A stretch of 64,000 bases of DNA from the NCBI RefSeq assembly GCF_002260525.1, contig NZ_MRYI01000002.1:248001-312000 (forward strand), written 5' to 3'. Under the pieces are notes generated by a model, which made no database searches, was not told the origin of the DNA, and saw nothing but the letters and a program-made list of their open reading frames with translations. Below are positions 1-8,240 of this stretch, one piece after another (the stretch's first letter is position 1; each line of letters starts with the position of its first letter). The translations under genes were made by a program, and so were the position numbers. This DNA is from Hahella sp. CCB-MM4. Its GTDB lineage: Bacteria > Pseudomonadota > Gammaproteobacteria > Pseudomonadales > Oleiphilaceae.

Positions 1-300
1 CGGTTCGGATTTCCGGCCTTATGAGCACAGCTCTTCAGGCGTTACACCTAAAATTGCGCTGTAATTCCACTCTCGCTTTACTCTGTAAATTCAAAGCAGA
101 GAATCCCCTCTGGAAGCGGCTGATTGCGCTTTTAGAATATTCTTGGCGTCTAGAGGTTGAAGTCTTGAAAACCCATGATTTGGGCTGGGAGAGACGAAGC
201 AGCTTATAGAAGTGACGCCAGGATGAAGCGGCTGGAGAGGGAATCCGGACCTAAGGGCAGATACCTCTTACCCTCAAGTCCGAATCAAGATAATAAGCAA
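1..300. other. Intergenic start of window
   Basis: No convincing gene is seen. Short open frames here show no recognisable protein character. The one visible structure is an imperfect 12-bp inverted repeat (arms 246-257 and 271-282, 10 of 12 paired, 13-nt loop). It lies just downstream of the PEP-CTERM gene on the minus strand and could be its transcription end, but no T-run follows it. Confidence 0.4.
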
Positions 301-996
301 TTACTTATTTCTAGAGCGGCTTCTGGCAACCAGACCTATCAGGCCCATACCCAGTATTGCCAGTGATGCTGGCTCAGGCACTGCACGCACAGTGATTTTC
401 CACTCTTCGGTTTCGCCCTGATAGTAATGACCGGTAGGAGTCATCAGGTTTTCATAGTTATCGGTATACTCAGAGGTCCACTGATCACCCCAGAGGCCAC
501 CGTACATATTGGTAATGGAGTGAGTACAGGTCACGATAGCACGCAACCAGAAGTCACCGATGTGGTCGTCGGTCAGAGTGTATTCGTCCGAATAGTAAGC
601 GAAGTCAGGGACAGCAGGAGTCTGCCATGATCCCAGTACGGGCTCATAATCAGTCAGTTTGTGTTCACCGTAAGCCACTTCATCGCTTACATCGAAAACA
701 CCATTCTGGTCCCAGTCAATCCAACCTTTAAGAAGGTCAGCATAGTGATTACCCACGTTCTGCTTGTGAACGCTGAATTTGAATTGAACGGTTTGGCCCA
801 CGGTCAGATCATCACGGCCCCAAGTGGTACCGTTGTCCGTGCTCCATGAAACGCCAAACGGGTCGCCATTAGGAGCGTCCGCAAGTTCCTGCCATGCGGT
901 AGTGTCGTGGGTAGCGCTTCCATAGGTCAGCGGGATAGCTTGAGCGCAGGCTGCGCCAAGTACGAGTGGAAGGCTGGCAATAAATGCGAATTTCAT
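301..996 (-). CDS. PEP-CTERM sorting domain protein with GEVED-like domain
   Basis: A 231-residue exported protein. The start at 996 follows AGAGGA at 5 nt; a longer frame to 1239 has no comparable site. A signal peptide (about residues 1-20, ending near ACAQA) is followed by a segment with a DWDQNGVFD acidic loop and a GETEEW ending, as in GEVED-type domains. The C-terminus has the full tripartite sorting signal: VPEPASL, a hydrophobic stretch, then basic RSRSRNK. Proteins of this class are sorted by an exosortase and often go to the exopolysaccharide or cell surface. No exosortase gene lies in the window. A sigma-54-type promoter lies upstream (1080-1094). Confidence 0.88.
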   Translation of the reverse strand: MKFAFIASLPLVLGAACAQAIPLTYGSATHDTTAWQELADAPNGDPFGVSWSTDNGTTWGRDDLTVGQTVQFKFSVHKQNVGNHYADLLKGWIDWDQNGVFDVSDEVAYGEHKLTDYEPVLGSWQTPAVPDFAYYSDEYTLTDDHIGDFWLRAIVTCTHSITNMYGGLWGDQWTSEYTDNYENLMTPTGHYYQGETEEWKITVRAVPEPASLAILGMGLIGLVARSRSRNK

Positions 997-1079
997 AAGT
1001 CCTCTAAACTGCAGTAGGTCTATTCCAATAAGCGCGAATGCTATTAATAAAGCGTCCTGCTCAATCCCTGCGCAAATAA

Positions 1080-1094
1080 GCAAATACCAGGCCA
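1080..1094 (-). promoter_or_regulatory. Candidate sigma-54 (RpoN) promoter of the PEP-CTERM gene
   Basis: Read on the minus strand the bases are TGGCCTGGTATTTGC. This fits the TGGCAC-N5-TTGC pattern with the invariant GG and GC at the right spacing. It would start a transcript with a leader of about 70 nt before the ATG at 996. RpoN control of PEP-CTERM genes through PrsK/PrsR is known in other bacteria. Confidence 0.6.
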
Positions 1095-1223
1095 ATTTAT
1101 ATGCTATTGATTTATAAGAAATCTGTTCAAACTTTGTTCTGGATATGTAAAAAAAACAGACTATTTTGATTGAGCGATCACTGAAAACGATACAGTTTGA
1201 GCTGCTGATGATTCGGTCACGTG

Positions 1224-1251
1224 CCCCGGAAATCAGCAATCATTTCCGGGG
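1224..1251. promoter_or_regulatory. Perfect 10-bp inverted repeat, candidate activator site
   Basis: CCCCGGAAAT, an 8-nt spacer, then ATTTCCGGGG. The arms (1224-1233 and 1242-1251) pair perfectly. It lies about 130-157 bp upstream of the sigma-54-type promoter, the distance at which NtrC-family activators usually bind. It could also be a terminator hairpin, but neither strand has a T-run at the 3' side. Confidence 0.4.
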
Positions 1252-1455
1252 AAAAGCAGTGAACCTTTCTCACTGCTTCCTCCATGCAACCCTCTATTCA
1301 CAGGGGACTATGACCTTCGATTCAATATTTCACCCGGTAAACCCAGAGAACTTCAAACCAGAATTCCGCAGACTCCGACATCCACATCACACACTTGCCA
1401 GCGCGTACGATTCAGGAATGTTTTAACGTGGGATTTACCAGAATAAGTGGTGACG

Positions 1456-1761
1456 TTACTCAAATACCGGCATAAAGAAACTGCGCTCATAGCTCACAAT
1501 ACATCGAGTCTCCTCTGCGTACTTGAATGCCGCCAGACAATCCGGATCATTGAAAGAATCTTTTCTGTACTGCTCATATGCCGCAAGGCTTGGAAAGGTG
1601 AATAATGCCAGAGCAATGTCATTTGCACCTTCAGAGGGAAGAAAGTAACCGTGATGCTGCCCTCCAAACTTATTAACCAGAGGAATCCATAGCTTGGCAT
1701 AATGCTCAAACTCTTTTGACTTATAGGGGTCAATCACGTATCTCAAATAACATGTAACCAT
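1456..1761 (-). CDS. NIPSNAP family protein
   Basis: A 101-residue protein of the dimeric alpha/beta-barrel NIPSNAP type. It opens with CYLRYVIDPYK, followed by an FEHYAKLW helix and an aromatic-rich LFTFPSLAAYEQYR segment, all characteristic of the family. The start is supported by CAGGAG six bases upstream. The function of bacterial members is generally unknown. It stands alone, with no link to the T3SS genes beyond proximity. Confidence 0.75.
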   Translation of the reverse strand: MVTCYLRYVIDPYKSKEFEHYAKLWIPLVNKFGGQHHGYFLPSEGANDIALALFTFPSLAAYEQYRKDSFNDPDCLAAFKYAEETRCIVSYERSFFMPVFE

Positions 1762-1933
1762 TCGGTACTCCTGGCTAGCTTGTATGTGGTGATAGTTTTT
1801 ACGAACATAGATTCACGCACTTTGCAGAATGCCATTATGCCGGGGCCAGGCTCCATAATTAACTGATATACATATTAAAGCAGTTAATAAATCGGCACCC
1901 GACACATCCATGTCAACTCCACACAATGAAGGC

Positions 1934-2350
1934 CTATCGTTTTGTGATGCTTGAATAACCTGAGAGCAGGCTATTAATAGTGTCCACTTGGTTCGCCAGC
2001 ATCTCCATGGATTCCTCGAAACTCTGTAGCTGACAATCATCGACCTGAAGTCTTTGATATAAGGTGAGCCCTCCTTTCTCATTCAACGACAAGACACAAC
2101 CGGAACTGAAGCTATCCAGTAAAGCTTGTTGCATCACATGCTTGTATACCTGATCCCTTTCCTCGGACAGTTCGGACACAACCCCCAGCTCCACTTGAAG
2201 GTAAATAGAAGAAGCATTGCAAAAGCAACGAACCTCGATGTGATCGACAAAAAGCACATAATGCAGGTTGGCATCCGGCTGGATCATGGCCACCCGGTGG
2301 CGCAGGCAGAAGTTATAGAGCAGGCTTTCAAAGTGGGCATATTTGTACAC
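1934..2350 (-). CDS. CesT/ExsC-like type III secretion chaperone
   Basis: A 138-residue acidic protein starting with GTG six bases after AAGGAG. Size, acidity and the order (N-terminal helix, beta strands around HYVLFVDHIEV and IYLQVELG, then a LTLYQRLQ strand and a C-terminal helix) fit class I T3SS chaperones. The layout most resembles ExsC, the anti-anti-activator chaperone of the Pseudomonas regulon. It lies 47 bp downstream of the MalT-type regulator on the same strand and is probably cotranscribed. No substrate gene is adjacent, unlike the other chaperones here, which favours a regulatory or orphan role. That role is an inference. Confidence 0.6.
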   Translation of the reverse strand: MYKYAHFESLLYNFCLRHRVAMIQPDANLHYVLFVDHIEVRCFCNASSIYLQVELGVVSELSEERDQVYKHVMQQALLDSFSSGCVLSLNEKGGLTLYQRLQVDDCQLQSFEESMEMLANQVDTINSLLSGYSSITKR

Positions 2351-2397
2351 GTTTAACTCCTTGTATAACTATTTCAGAATGGCAGATGAGCTTTATC

Positions 2398-5148
2398 TCA
2401 GGCGGTGGCTCCGAGGTACTTATTAATGGCTGCTACCCGATTGCTGGCGCCAAGCTTTCTATAGATATTGTGGACATGTATTTTTACCGTCCCCAATGAG
2501 CGACATAGGGTGTCGGCAATCTCCGGGTTGGACATTCCCGTCACCAACAAATCCAGAACCTGCTTTTCCCGTTTGCTTAAGGAAGACAGGGTTGGAAGTT
2601 CATCATCTACAGGCGCAGATTCACCACTGAGACGCTCAAGCAGTTTCGTAACGTAGGCAGGATATCGTCCATGACTCTGCGCTTGAGCCAGCAATGTTCG
2701 AACCTCAGGAACACCTGTCATGAATGAGGAGATACTTCCCATCATCCGTCCGACGCCCAATGCATCATGGAAGACATTCAGCGCTTTCTCCTCCCGCCCA
2801 ATGCGTTTCAAGGCAACGGACTCGGCAATCAGCGAGCGCAACAGAAATAGATCAGCCCCGCATTCAACCGCCCAATCTTTGACCTGGATAGCACAAGTCA
2901 TGGCCTCCCGGGGTTTATCCATCGCCATATAGACATCAGATCTGGTCAACCATTCATGCATAGAGGTCACGCTGGCGGTGCCGAGCTTCCCTCCAAACAC
3001 ATCCAATTGATGGAGCGCTTCTTCCTTTCTGCCTTTTGCCAGCAGCCATTCAGCTCTGAGCCCTGCCACGGAGAAAAAATTCCTACGAACAATCTTCGGC
3101 ATCTCCTGCGCCAATAGGTCAGCCTCATCAATTGCTAATTCCGCTTTACGAAAACTCTCCCGGCTGATATCAATGCGCGCCTGAATCAACAACAGATTGA
3201 ATCGGAGATCCATTGGTATGGAGGCCTCATAGGAGAACAGGGCTTCCCGCAGATAATGCAAAGCGTGATCATGCTCCCCGTTTTCAAGACAACCATAGGC
3301 CATGGCCCCATTCATCCAGCCAGCATTGCCTCCGTCACCAGTGATGCCGGATATTCTTTCTTTCACTGAACGACAGAAAGTGTGCCATTGTTCGAAATCC
3401 CCACTGATATAGTGTGTCCATCCGAGTGCGGCCACTGACTGGTAAAACGCTGCCTGCTGGGATAGCAAGGCTTGCTCAACCACCCGCGTCAGAGTGATTT
3501 TCGCTTCACTGAACTGATTTCGGTACAGTGAGTCGAGCCCCTGACAAAGAACCGTGTGTAAACACCCGCTCTCACCGCTATTCCCACTCTCACCACTATC
3601 CGCACTACTCCTACCATCACCACTACTCTCTATGTCTTGTGTACTTTGGGCCGGACTGATCAACTCATGAAAATAAGCCGATTGAAGGTTCTTACTCAGC
3701 ATCCTGACTTCCTTCAGCAGCTGATGTTGCGAAGCAACAGAATACAAATCATCCGGATGGTCAATCGGATTGCAGGCTATCAATATCTCATCTGCCCGCT
3801 CCAAAAAGCCCAGGGCTTTGGCAGGCAAACATTCAAAGTGAGCTTTCCAGGCTTGTAACATCAGTAATAGGGGGCGCTGTCGACTAATGTGATCCGGAAT
3901 CAGCTCAAACCATTCTGTGATTTCTGCCCACCTTCCAGAGCAAGCGAGTATTTGATACTGCTTTTCAATCATATGGACAGCTGATTGCCAATAGCTGCTC
4001 TCAACACACAATGTAATGGCTTCATACAACTTGTTGTTGGCAAGAAACCACCGAAAAGCCTTCGTAAAGGTCATTATTCCCATGTGGGTTTTCCGCCACT
4101 CCCGGTGTTGCTTCAGATAGTCCCGAATCGGCCGCAGAATGCGATAGTCGCCCTGAGACTCCGGTATTTTGGCGACGATGCCATAAAAGCCAACAAGCTC
4201 CTGAAAGTCTTGATGAGATCCTTCGGGGCAAAAACATTGAGTCACCGAGATCCGATTGAATCGATGAATCTGGGACAAACTCATCAGCATTTCCATATGC
4301 TCAGGACTGAGCGGCTGTATCAGTTGATCTTCAATGTATTCCCCGAACTCAGGATAATCCGCAAGCTGCTCAAAGCCGGCGGTACCCGGACCTTGCTTCA
4401 ACCACCGGGCCACCATTCCACAGAAGAAAACCGGCCATCCTTCTGTCTGACGCCATAGGGAGGCCAATCGGGTGCTCTGCCCGGCTGGACTGGAAGTGGT
4501 ATACCATCCGTAGGCCCCCTTTTCCTCAAGCGCCTGTATAAACTGTTGACCTTCCTCCAAGGTGAAAGCCAAATCGTTCGAGCATAATTGTTCTATTCTG
4601 TCGCAGGGAAGCAGAGCAAATAAGTCTGATGGAAGGCGGGTTCTGGAGAGCATATAGAGACTGATATCAGCAGGAAGAAACCGGAGAACGCGGGCCAGGG
4701 AATCGATAACGTCCAGGTTATCCAGAAGTTGAAGGTCATCGATGACCAGCATAACGGGTTCTTCGACCTTACCGACCGCCTCTTCGATCTCATTCACGGT
4801 CTGGCTGATCCAGCTGTCACTACCGACCTCATCATTATGACAGGCCATCAGATCCTTATGGGTAGGTGTCTGGTAGCCCTGCTCCGCAAATGCCATGAGA
4901 ACTCCGCACCAAAACCTGTATGGATCGTTGTCATCGGACTCCATTGTGATCCAGACAACTTTCGAGCGTTGCCGTTGGCTCCACTCCCTCATCAGGGTCG
5001 TCTTGCCATATCCCGCCGGTGCAATAATGCTGTGGAGTTGTGACCTGCTACCGACATCGAGAAGTCGATGCAGCCGTTCCCGTGAAACCACTACCGGGGA
5101 GGCTAACGGTGCAGAAAACTTCCCCTTGAAATACAGCCCTTTTTCCAT
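2398..5148 (-). CDS. MalT-type LuxR family transcriptional regulator (ATP-dependent)
   Basis: A 916-residue protein, the usual MalT size. Residues 43-51 form a Walker A loop (APAGYGKTT) and 134-140 a Walker B (LVIDDLQ), marking a STAND ATPase. A long helical TPR-like region follows, and residues of about 850-912 are a LuxR-type HTH (LSKREKQVLDLLVTGMSNPEI and the following recognition helix). A low-complexity Ser/Gly/Glu/Asp linker interrupts the helical region near residues 505-527. The gene is divergent from the translocon operon and upstream of an ExsC-like chaperone, so it is the best candidate for the T3SS activator. The inducer is unknown. Confidence 0.85.
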   Translation of the reverse strand: MEKGLYFKGKFSAPLASPVVVSRERLHRLLDVGSRSQLHSIIAPAGYGKTTLMREWSQRQRSKVVWITMESDDNDPYRFWCGVLMAFAEQGYQTPTHKDLMACHNDEVGSDSWISQTVNEIEEAVGKVEEPVMLVIDDLQLLDNLDVIDSLARVLRFLPADISLYMLSRTRLPSDLFALLPCDRIEQLCSNDLAFTLEEGQQFIQALEEKGAYGWYTTSSPAGQSTRLASLWRQTEGWPVFFCGMVARWLKQGPGTAGFEQLADYPEFGEYIEDQLIQPLSPEHMEMLMSLSQIHRFNRISVTQCFCPEGSHQDFQELVGFYGIVAKIPESQGDYRILRPIRDYLKQHREWRKTHMGIMTFTKAFRWFLANNKLYEAITLCVESSYWQSAVHMIEKQYQILACSGRWAEITEWFELIPDHISRQRPLLLMLQAWKAHFECLPAKALGFLERADEILIACNPIDHPDDLYSVASQHQLLKEVRMLSKNLQSAYFHELISPAQSTQDIESSGDGRSSADSGESGNSGESGCLHTVLCQGLDSLYRNQFSEAKITLTRVVEQALLSQQAAFYQSVAALGWTHYISGDFEQWHTFCRSVKERISGITGDGGNAGWMNGAMAYGCLENGEHDHALHYLREALFSYEASIPMDLRFNLLLIQARIDISRESFRKAELAIDEADLLAQEMPKIVRRNFFSVAGLRAEWLLAKGRKEEALHQLDVFGGKLGTASVTSMHEWLTRSDVYMAMDKPREAMTCAIQVKDWAVECGADLFLLRSLIAESVALKRIGREEKALNVFHDALGVGRMMGSISSFMTGVPEVRTLLAQAQSHGRYPAYVTKLLERLSGESAPVDDELPTLSSLSKREKQVLDLLVTGMSNPEIADTLCRSLGTVKIHVHNIYRKLGASNRVAAINKYLGATA

Positions 5149-5596
5149 TTTCGTCGTCCTGTTTTGTTCTGGTTATTATCAGCTTTGTGTATATCGAGCT
5201 GAGGCCACCTACACCTCGCAGGTCTGCATCTGAACTGGATACTTGCTCCAACACACCATCCCTTTGAACATCCTTTTGTTGCCGGCGGTTTAAGCGTCCC
5301 ACAGGTAGTCCTCACGCGATGTACGACACCAGATTCAAAAAAGTTACATGTAATGGGAATTTTCATGACACCGTTCACATTCGTTGATTTTTTCATCAAT
5401 CGCTCAAACTCATATCGAATCCTCGAAGCGGCCGAAAAATAAGCCGGTGGATATATGTCCACTGCCCCCTCCTTCCAAAATACTGAACTTACGAGCCGCA
5501 GTAGTCTCGATCACGGTTCGTTATTCATCTTCACTGTGGCGGGCTCATCACTAACGAAGTGGCTCGCCGTTACTTATTGGATAAGGGGAAAACTCC
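5149..5596. promoter_or_regulatory. Divergent promoter region between regulator and translocon operon
   Basis: A 448-bp gap with no convincing gene. It must hold promoters for the minus-strand regulator and the plus-strand translocon operon. Two visible elements are a 12-bp direct repeat, CATCCCTTTGAA then CATCCTTTTGTT (5258-5281), which resembles the CATCCC half of MalT boxes, and a hairpin in the leader of the translocon operon (5538-5568). Confidence 0.55.
5538..5568 (+). promoter_or_regulatory. Leader hairpin of the translocon operon
   Basis: Outer arms GGCGGGC (5538-5544) and GCTCGCC (5562-5568) pair with one G-U. Inner arms CACT (5549-5552) and AGTG (5558-5561) close a 5-nt loop, leaving a 4-nt bulge on the 5' side. 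It ends 28 nt before the first ATG and could affect translation or mRNA stability. No T-run follows, so it is not a standard terminator. Confidence 0.35.
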
Positions 5597-6160
5597 ATGG
5601 ACCAAATAGGCACAATCACTTCACTGGGCAGTGATAAATTCCTGGTAAACGATACCGTCATGAGCATTGACGAACTCATCATGCTTCTTGAGCTTGAGCG
5701 GGTTGATAGTCTGGAACAGCAGTTGGCAGATGAGCTGCAAAGCATGGCAGAACTGAACGATCTTCTGAAAGAAGCCAATAAGATGCTTTCCATCGCCCGA
5801 ACTGAAAAAGGCAAGCTGGAAGGCAAAGGCCATAGCGATATGCCTCCTGAAATGATCGATTTCTTTGAAGATCATGATGTCCAACAGGGCCTCAGTAAAT
5901 ACGACAAAGAGCACAAAGGAGTGGCACACGGCAATAAATATCTCGACGATGAGGGCTACGATTTTTGTCAGAACAGCGACGAGTGGGAAACCAGCATCGA
6001 AAACCTGAAGGCTTTTATCGACGGCTTAAATAGTCGAAGTCAGGTCCAAATGCTTCGCATCAGTTCACTCATCAAAAAACGCGATGAGTCCCTCACCATG
6101 CCTTCCAACACCAACAACAGTCTCCACCAGACCAACCAGGGAATTCTCAACAAGATTTAG
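5597..6160 (+). CDS. Candidate T3SS needle-tip or EspA-like filament protein
   Basis: A 187-residue helical protein without signal peptide, first gene of the translocon operon. An N-terminal coiled coil (about residues 25-75) and a C-terminal helix (about 140-187) flank a middle region rich in Asp/Glu/Lys. The C-terminal helix carries the pattern of hydrophobic and Asn/Gln residues seen in EspA, SseB and LcrV-type tip proteins. No other tip-protein gene exists in the window, and the next genes are LcrG-, LcrH-, YopB- and YopD-like. Yersinia LcrV is much longer (about 326 residues); EspA is about 192. The assignment rests on position, size and helix pattern, not clear homology. Confidence 0.5.
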   Translation: MDQIGTITSLGSDKFLVNDTVMSIDELIMLLELERVDSLEQQLADELQSMAELNDLLKEANKMLSIARTEKGKLEGKGHSDMPPEMIDFFEDHDVQQGLSKYDKEHKGVAHGNKYLDDEGYDFCQNSDEWETSIENLKAFIDGLNSRSQVQMLRISSLIKKRDESLTMPSNTNNSLHQTNQGILNKI

Positions 6161-6257
6161 CAATGAATTCTCTCACCCGGAACGGGCATGCAGAACTCTC
6201 GCAGAAGCTGAGAGTTCTGCATAAAAGTCTTCATAGCGATGCCCTCAGGAGGCATTT

Positions 6258-6566
6258 ATGGCAACCGATACAGAATCACTCTCTTATCAACTGATGGAGG
6301 AAATGGAAAAACTGCAGGCGTCAGTCTCAGCGTCATTCCTGAAGACCAACACCTTGCTCGAAAGATATGGATTAAGCCGGGAGTTACTGGGTCCGCTGAT
6401 CAGTAAATACAGACCCCAACTACCGGACTCAGTCCTGGCAAAGCTGGAAAAGCGGGATAGAGAGTGGCGGGACGAGCTGGAACAGGAGCTCAATGGGAAC
6501 AGCAACCAGCAGTTTACCAGCCCTCGAAACAGACTGCTTCGCATCAAATTACTGGAACACATTTAA
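6258..6566 (+). CDS. LcrG-like needle-tip chaperone/regulator (candidate)
   Basis: A 102-residue helical protein preceded by AGGAGG. It resembles LcrG/PcrG in size and in arrangement: an N-terminal coiled helix, a short YGLSRELL segment, a charged KLEKRDREWRDELEQ helix, and a C-terminal Pro-Arg-Asn plus hydrophobic tail. LcrG-type proteins bind the tip protein and help keep secretion off before contact. Position between the tip candidate and lcrH supports the call. Gene order is swapped relative to Yersinia, where lcrG precedes lcrV. Confidence 0.5.
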   Translation: MATDTESLSYQLMEEMEKLQASVSASFLKTNTLLERYGLSRELLGPLISKYRPQLPDSVLAKLEKRDREWRDELEQELNGNSNQQFTSPRNRLLRIKLLEHI

Positions 6567-6585
6567 GCAAAACGAGGATATGTCA

Positions 6586-7086
6586 ATGAACCAGAACTCG
6601 CAGGATCATCAACAGACCTGTTCAGCTGATGAGATGATTGCCTTGATTCTCGAACAGGGAGGTACTCTGGCCCTGGCCAAAGGTCTCACTCAAGAGGAAA
6701 TCGAGGCGATCTATACCATCGCCTATAACCTCTACCAACAACGCAAGTTTGAGCAGGCTGAGCAAGTCTTCACATTTCTCTGCCTCTACAGCCACCTTGA
6801 TGTTCGCTTCTGGGTTGGCCTGGCAGCCAATAGGGAGGCCCTTGGCAAATTTGCGACCGCTATTGAGGCCTACTCCTATTCTGCCCTGCTCCAGCACGAC
6901 AATCCCATACCACCATTACAGGCAGCCAAGTGTTATATGGCTCTTAATAATCTGGAACAGGCCCGGAATGGTTTGAATGCGGCAATTCACTGGTCACAGG
7001 ATAAGCCCCAGCACCAGGCCATATTGGGCAAAGCACAATTGCTGCTTAAAAAAATTAACGACCTTGATAAGAGGACGAAGATATGA
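6586..7086 (+). CDS. lcrH: LcrH/SycD-type TPR chaperone for translocators (SctB/SctE chaperone)
   Basis: A 166-residue protein; LcrH is 168. The start at 6586 is preferred because GAGGA lies 7 nt upstream; the ATG at 6580 would leave 1 nt. It contains the class II chaperone signature: three TPR units including YTIAYNLYQQRKFEQAEQVF and FWVGLAANREALG. It binds the two hydrophobic translocators before secretion. Its stop overlaps the next gene's start (ATGA), indicating translational coupling to the YopB-like translocator. Confidence 0.88.
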   Translation: MNQNSQDHQQTCSADEMIALILEQGGTLALAKGLTQEEIEAIYTIAYNLYQQRKFEQAEQVFTFLCLYSHLDVRFWVGLAANREALGKFATAIEAYSYSALLQHDNPIPPLQAAKCYMALNNLEQARNGLNAAIHWSQDKPQHQAILGKAQLLLKKINDLDKRTKI

Positions 7087-8186
7087 GCACTATAGGAACT
7101 TTTGAAACCGATATAGGAACTTTCGAAACCGACTCGCTGGCTTCTTCATTAGTCGAGCTTCTGCAATCCCAAATACCGACTTCACAATCGTCACGCGCTC
7201 AGGACAATTTCGTCTGGGAAGGTTATGTCGAAGGAAGTCAGAATACTGAGAACTCGACTCTGGTGTCACTTTCCTCTCCCAAACCCGGCACGGACCTGCT
7301 TTTGTCGTTACAAACGATTCAACTGAAGCTTGATGAACAAGGCATCACCCGTGGCAAAGAGGATGTACTGCAACTAGCCCAAAACAATAAGGAACGACAC
7401 AAGGAAGTCATGGAAGCCATTCAAAAAGCCATCGCTGAGATGGAGAGAGCCCAGAAGTCCGGCAAAATTGCCAAGGCCTTCGGCTGGATTGCCGCTGCAG
7501 CCACATTAGTCGCAGGAGCATTGCTTATGGCCACCCCCGGCGGAGCAGTTGCCGGAGCCATTATGATCGGGCTCGCGGTGGACCAGACAGTTGGCATGAT
7601 AACCGGTAAAAGCGGGTTATCGGAACTCACCGCGAAGATCGCCGAAGGACTGCAGAAAGCGGGCATGAAAGAACCGGGTAACACCATCTTTGCCACTGTA
7701 CTGGTGGCAGCCATCCTGATCGTAGCAACCGCCGGGGCCGGGTATATGGGCACGGCTTCCTCCTCTGCCAGTAAAGCATCCACGGTTGCTTCGACTTCAG
7801 GTAAAGCAGCCTCTTCTGCTTCGTCCACGGCCGGCGAAGCGGCTGCAGTAGCGTCTACGGCGGGTAAAACAGGAACAGCAGTCATCCAGTGGCAGATGGT
7901 TCTCCACCAGGCCAGAAACATTTCTGTTTTTGTTGGGGGCGCAGCAGAGTTTGGGGGCGCCGGAGCCAGCATAGACAGCGCAGTACACGTGCAGGAAGCT
8001 GAATTTTCCAGGGCCGACGAAGCAAGGGTCCGCAAGGTCATCAGCCAGAATAAAGCCTATATCGAGAACACCATTGATCACATCAAGAATTTGACCCAAA
8101 ACAGTGAGAGCACCATGGGTCAGATGATCGATCAGGTTAACCAGCAAGAGCAGACCAACCAAAAGCTAAATCGGGACATGGCCTGA
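7083..8186 (+). CDS. YopB-like T3SS translocator (SctE)
   Basis: A 367-residue pore-forming translocator. Two hydrophobic helices, GWIAAAATLVAGALLMATP (about residues 137-155) and TIFATVLVAAILIVATAGAG (about 201-220), are separated by a loop as in YopB/PopB. A coiled coil precedes them, and a Ser/Ala-rich region and an amphipathic C-terminus follow. It inserts in the host membrane with the YopD-like partner. The N-terminal secretion region holds an exact seven-residue duplication, IGTFETD twice (21-bp units at 7092-7112 and 7113-7133). Confidence 0.82.
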   Translation: MSTIGTFETDIGTFETDSLASSLVELLQSQIPTSQSSRAQDNFVWEGYVEGSQNTENSTLVSLSSPKPGTDLLLSLQTIQLKLDEQGITRGKEDVLQLAQNNKERHKEVMEAIQKAIAEMERAQKSGKIAKAFGWIAAAATLVAGALLMATPGGAVAGAIMIGLAVDQTVGMITGKSGLSELTAKIAEGLQKAGMKEPGNTIFATVLVAAILIVATAGAGYMGTASSSASKASTVASTSGKAASSASSTAGEAAAVASTAGKTGTAVIQWQMVLHQARNISVFVGGAAEFGGAGASIDSAVHVQEAEFSRADEARVRKVISQNKAYIENTIDHIKNLTQNSESTMGQMIDQVNQQEQTNQKLNRDMA

Positions 8187-8240
8187 CAGATGTAGCTTCA
8201 ACTGCAATGATCAATCCTTTTCTTTTAGAGGTCAGAAATT

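Noticed and set aside
1166..1426. 86-codon plus-strand frame over the sigma-54/palindrome region
   Set aside because: No ribosome site and no recognisable protein features; the region is better explained as regulatory.
7421..8041. 206-codon minus-strand frame inside the YopB-like gene
   Set aside because: Ala/Pro/Ser-rich antisense shadow of a clearly coding plus-strand gene.
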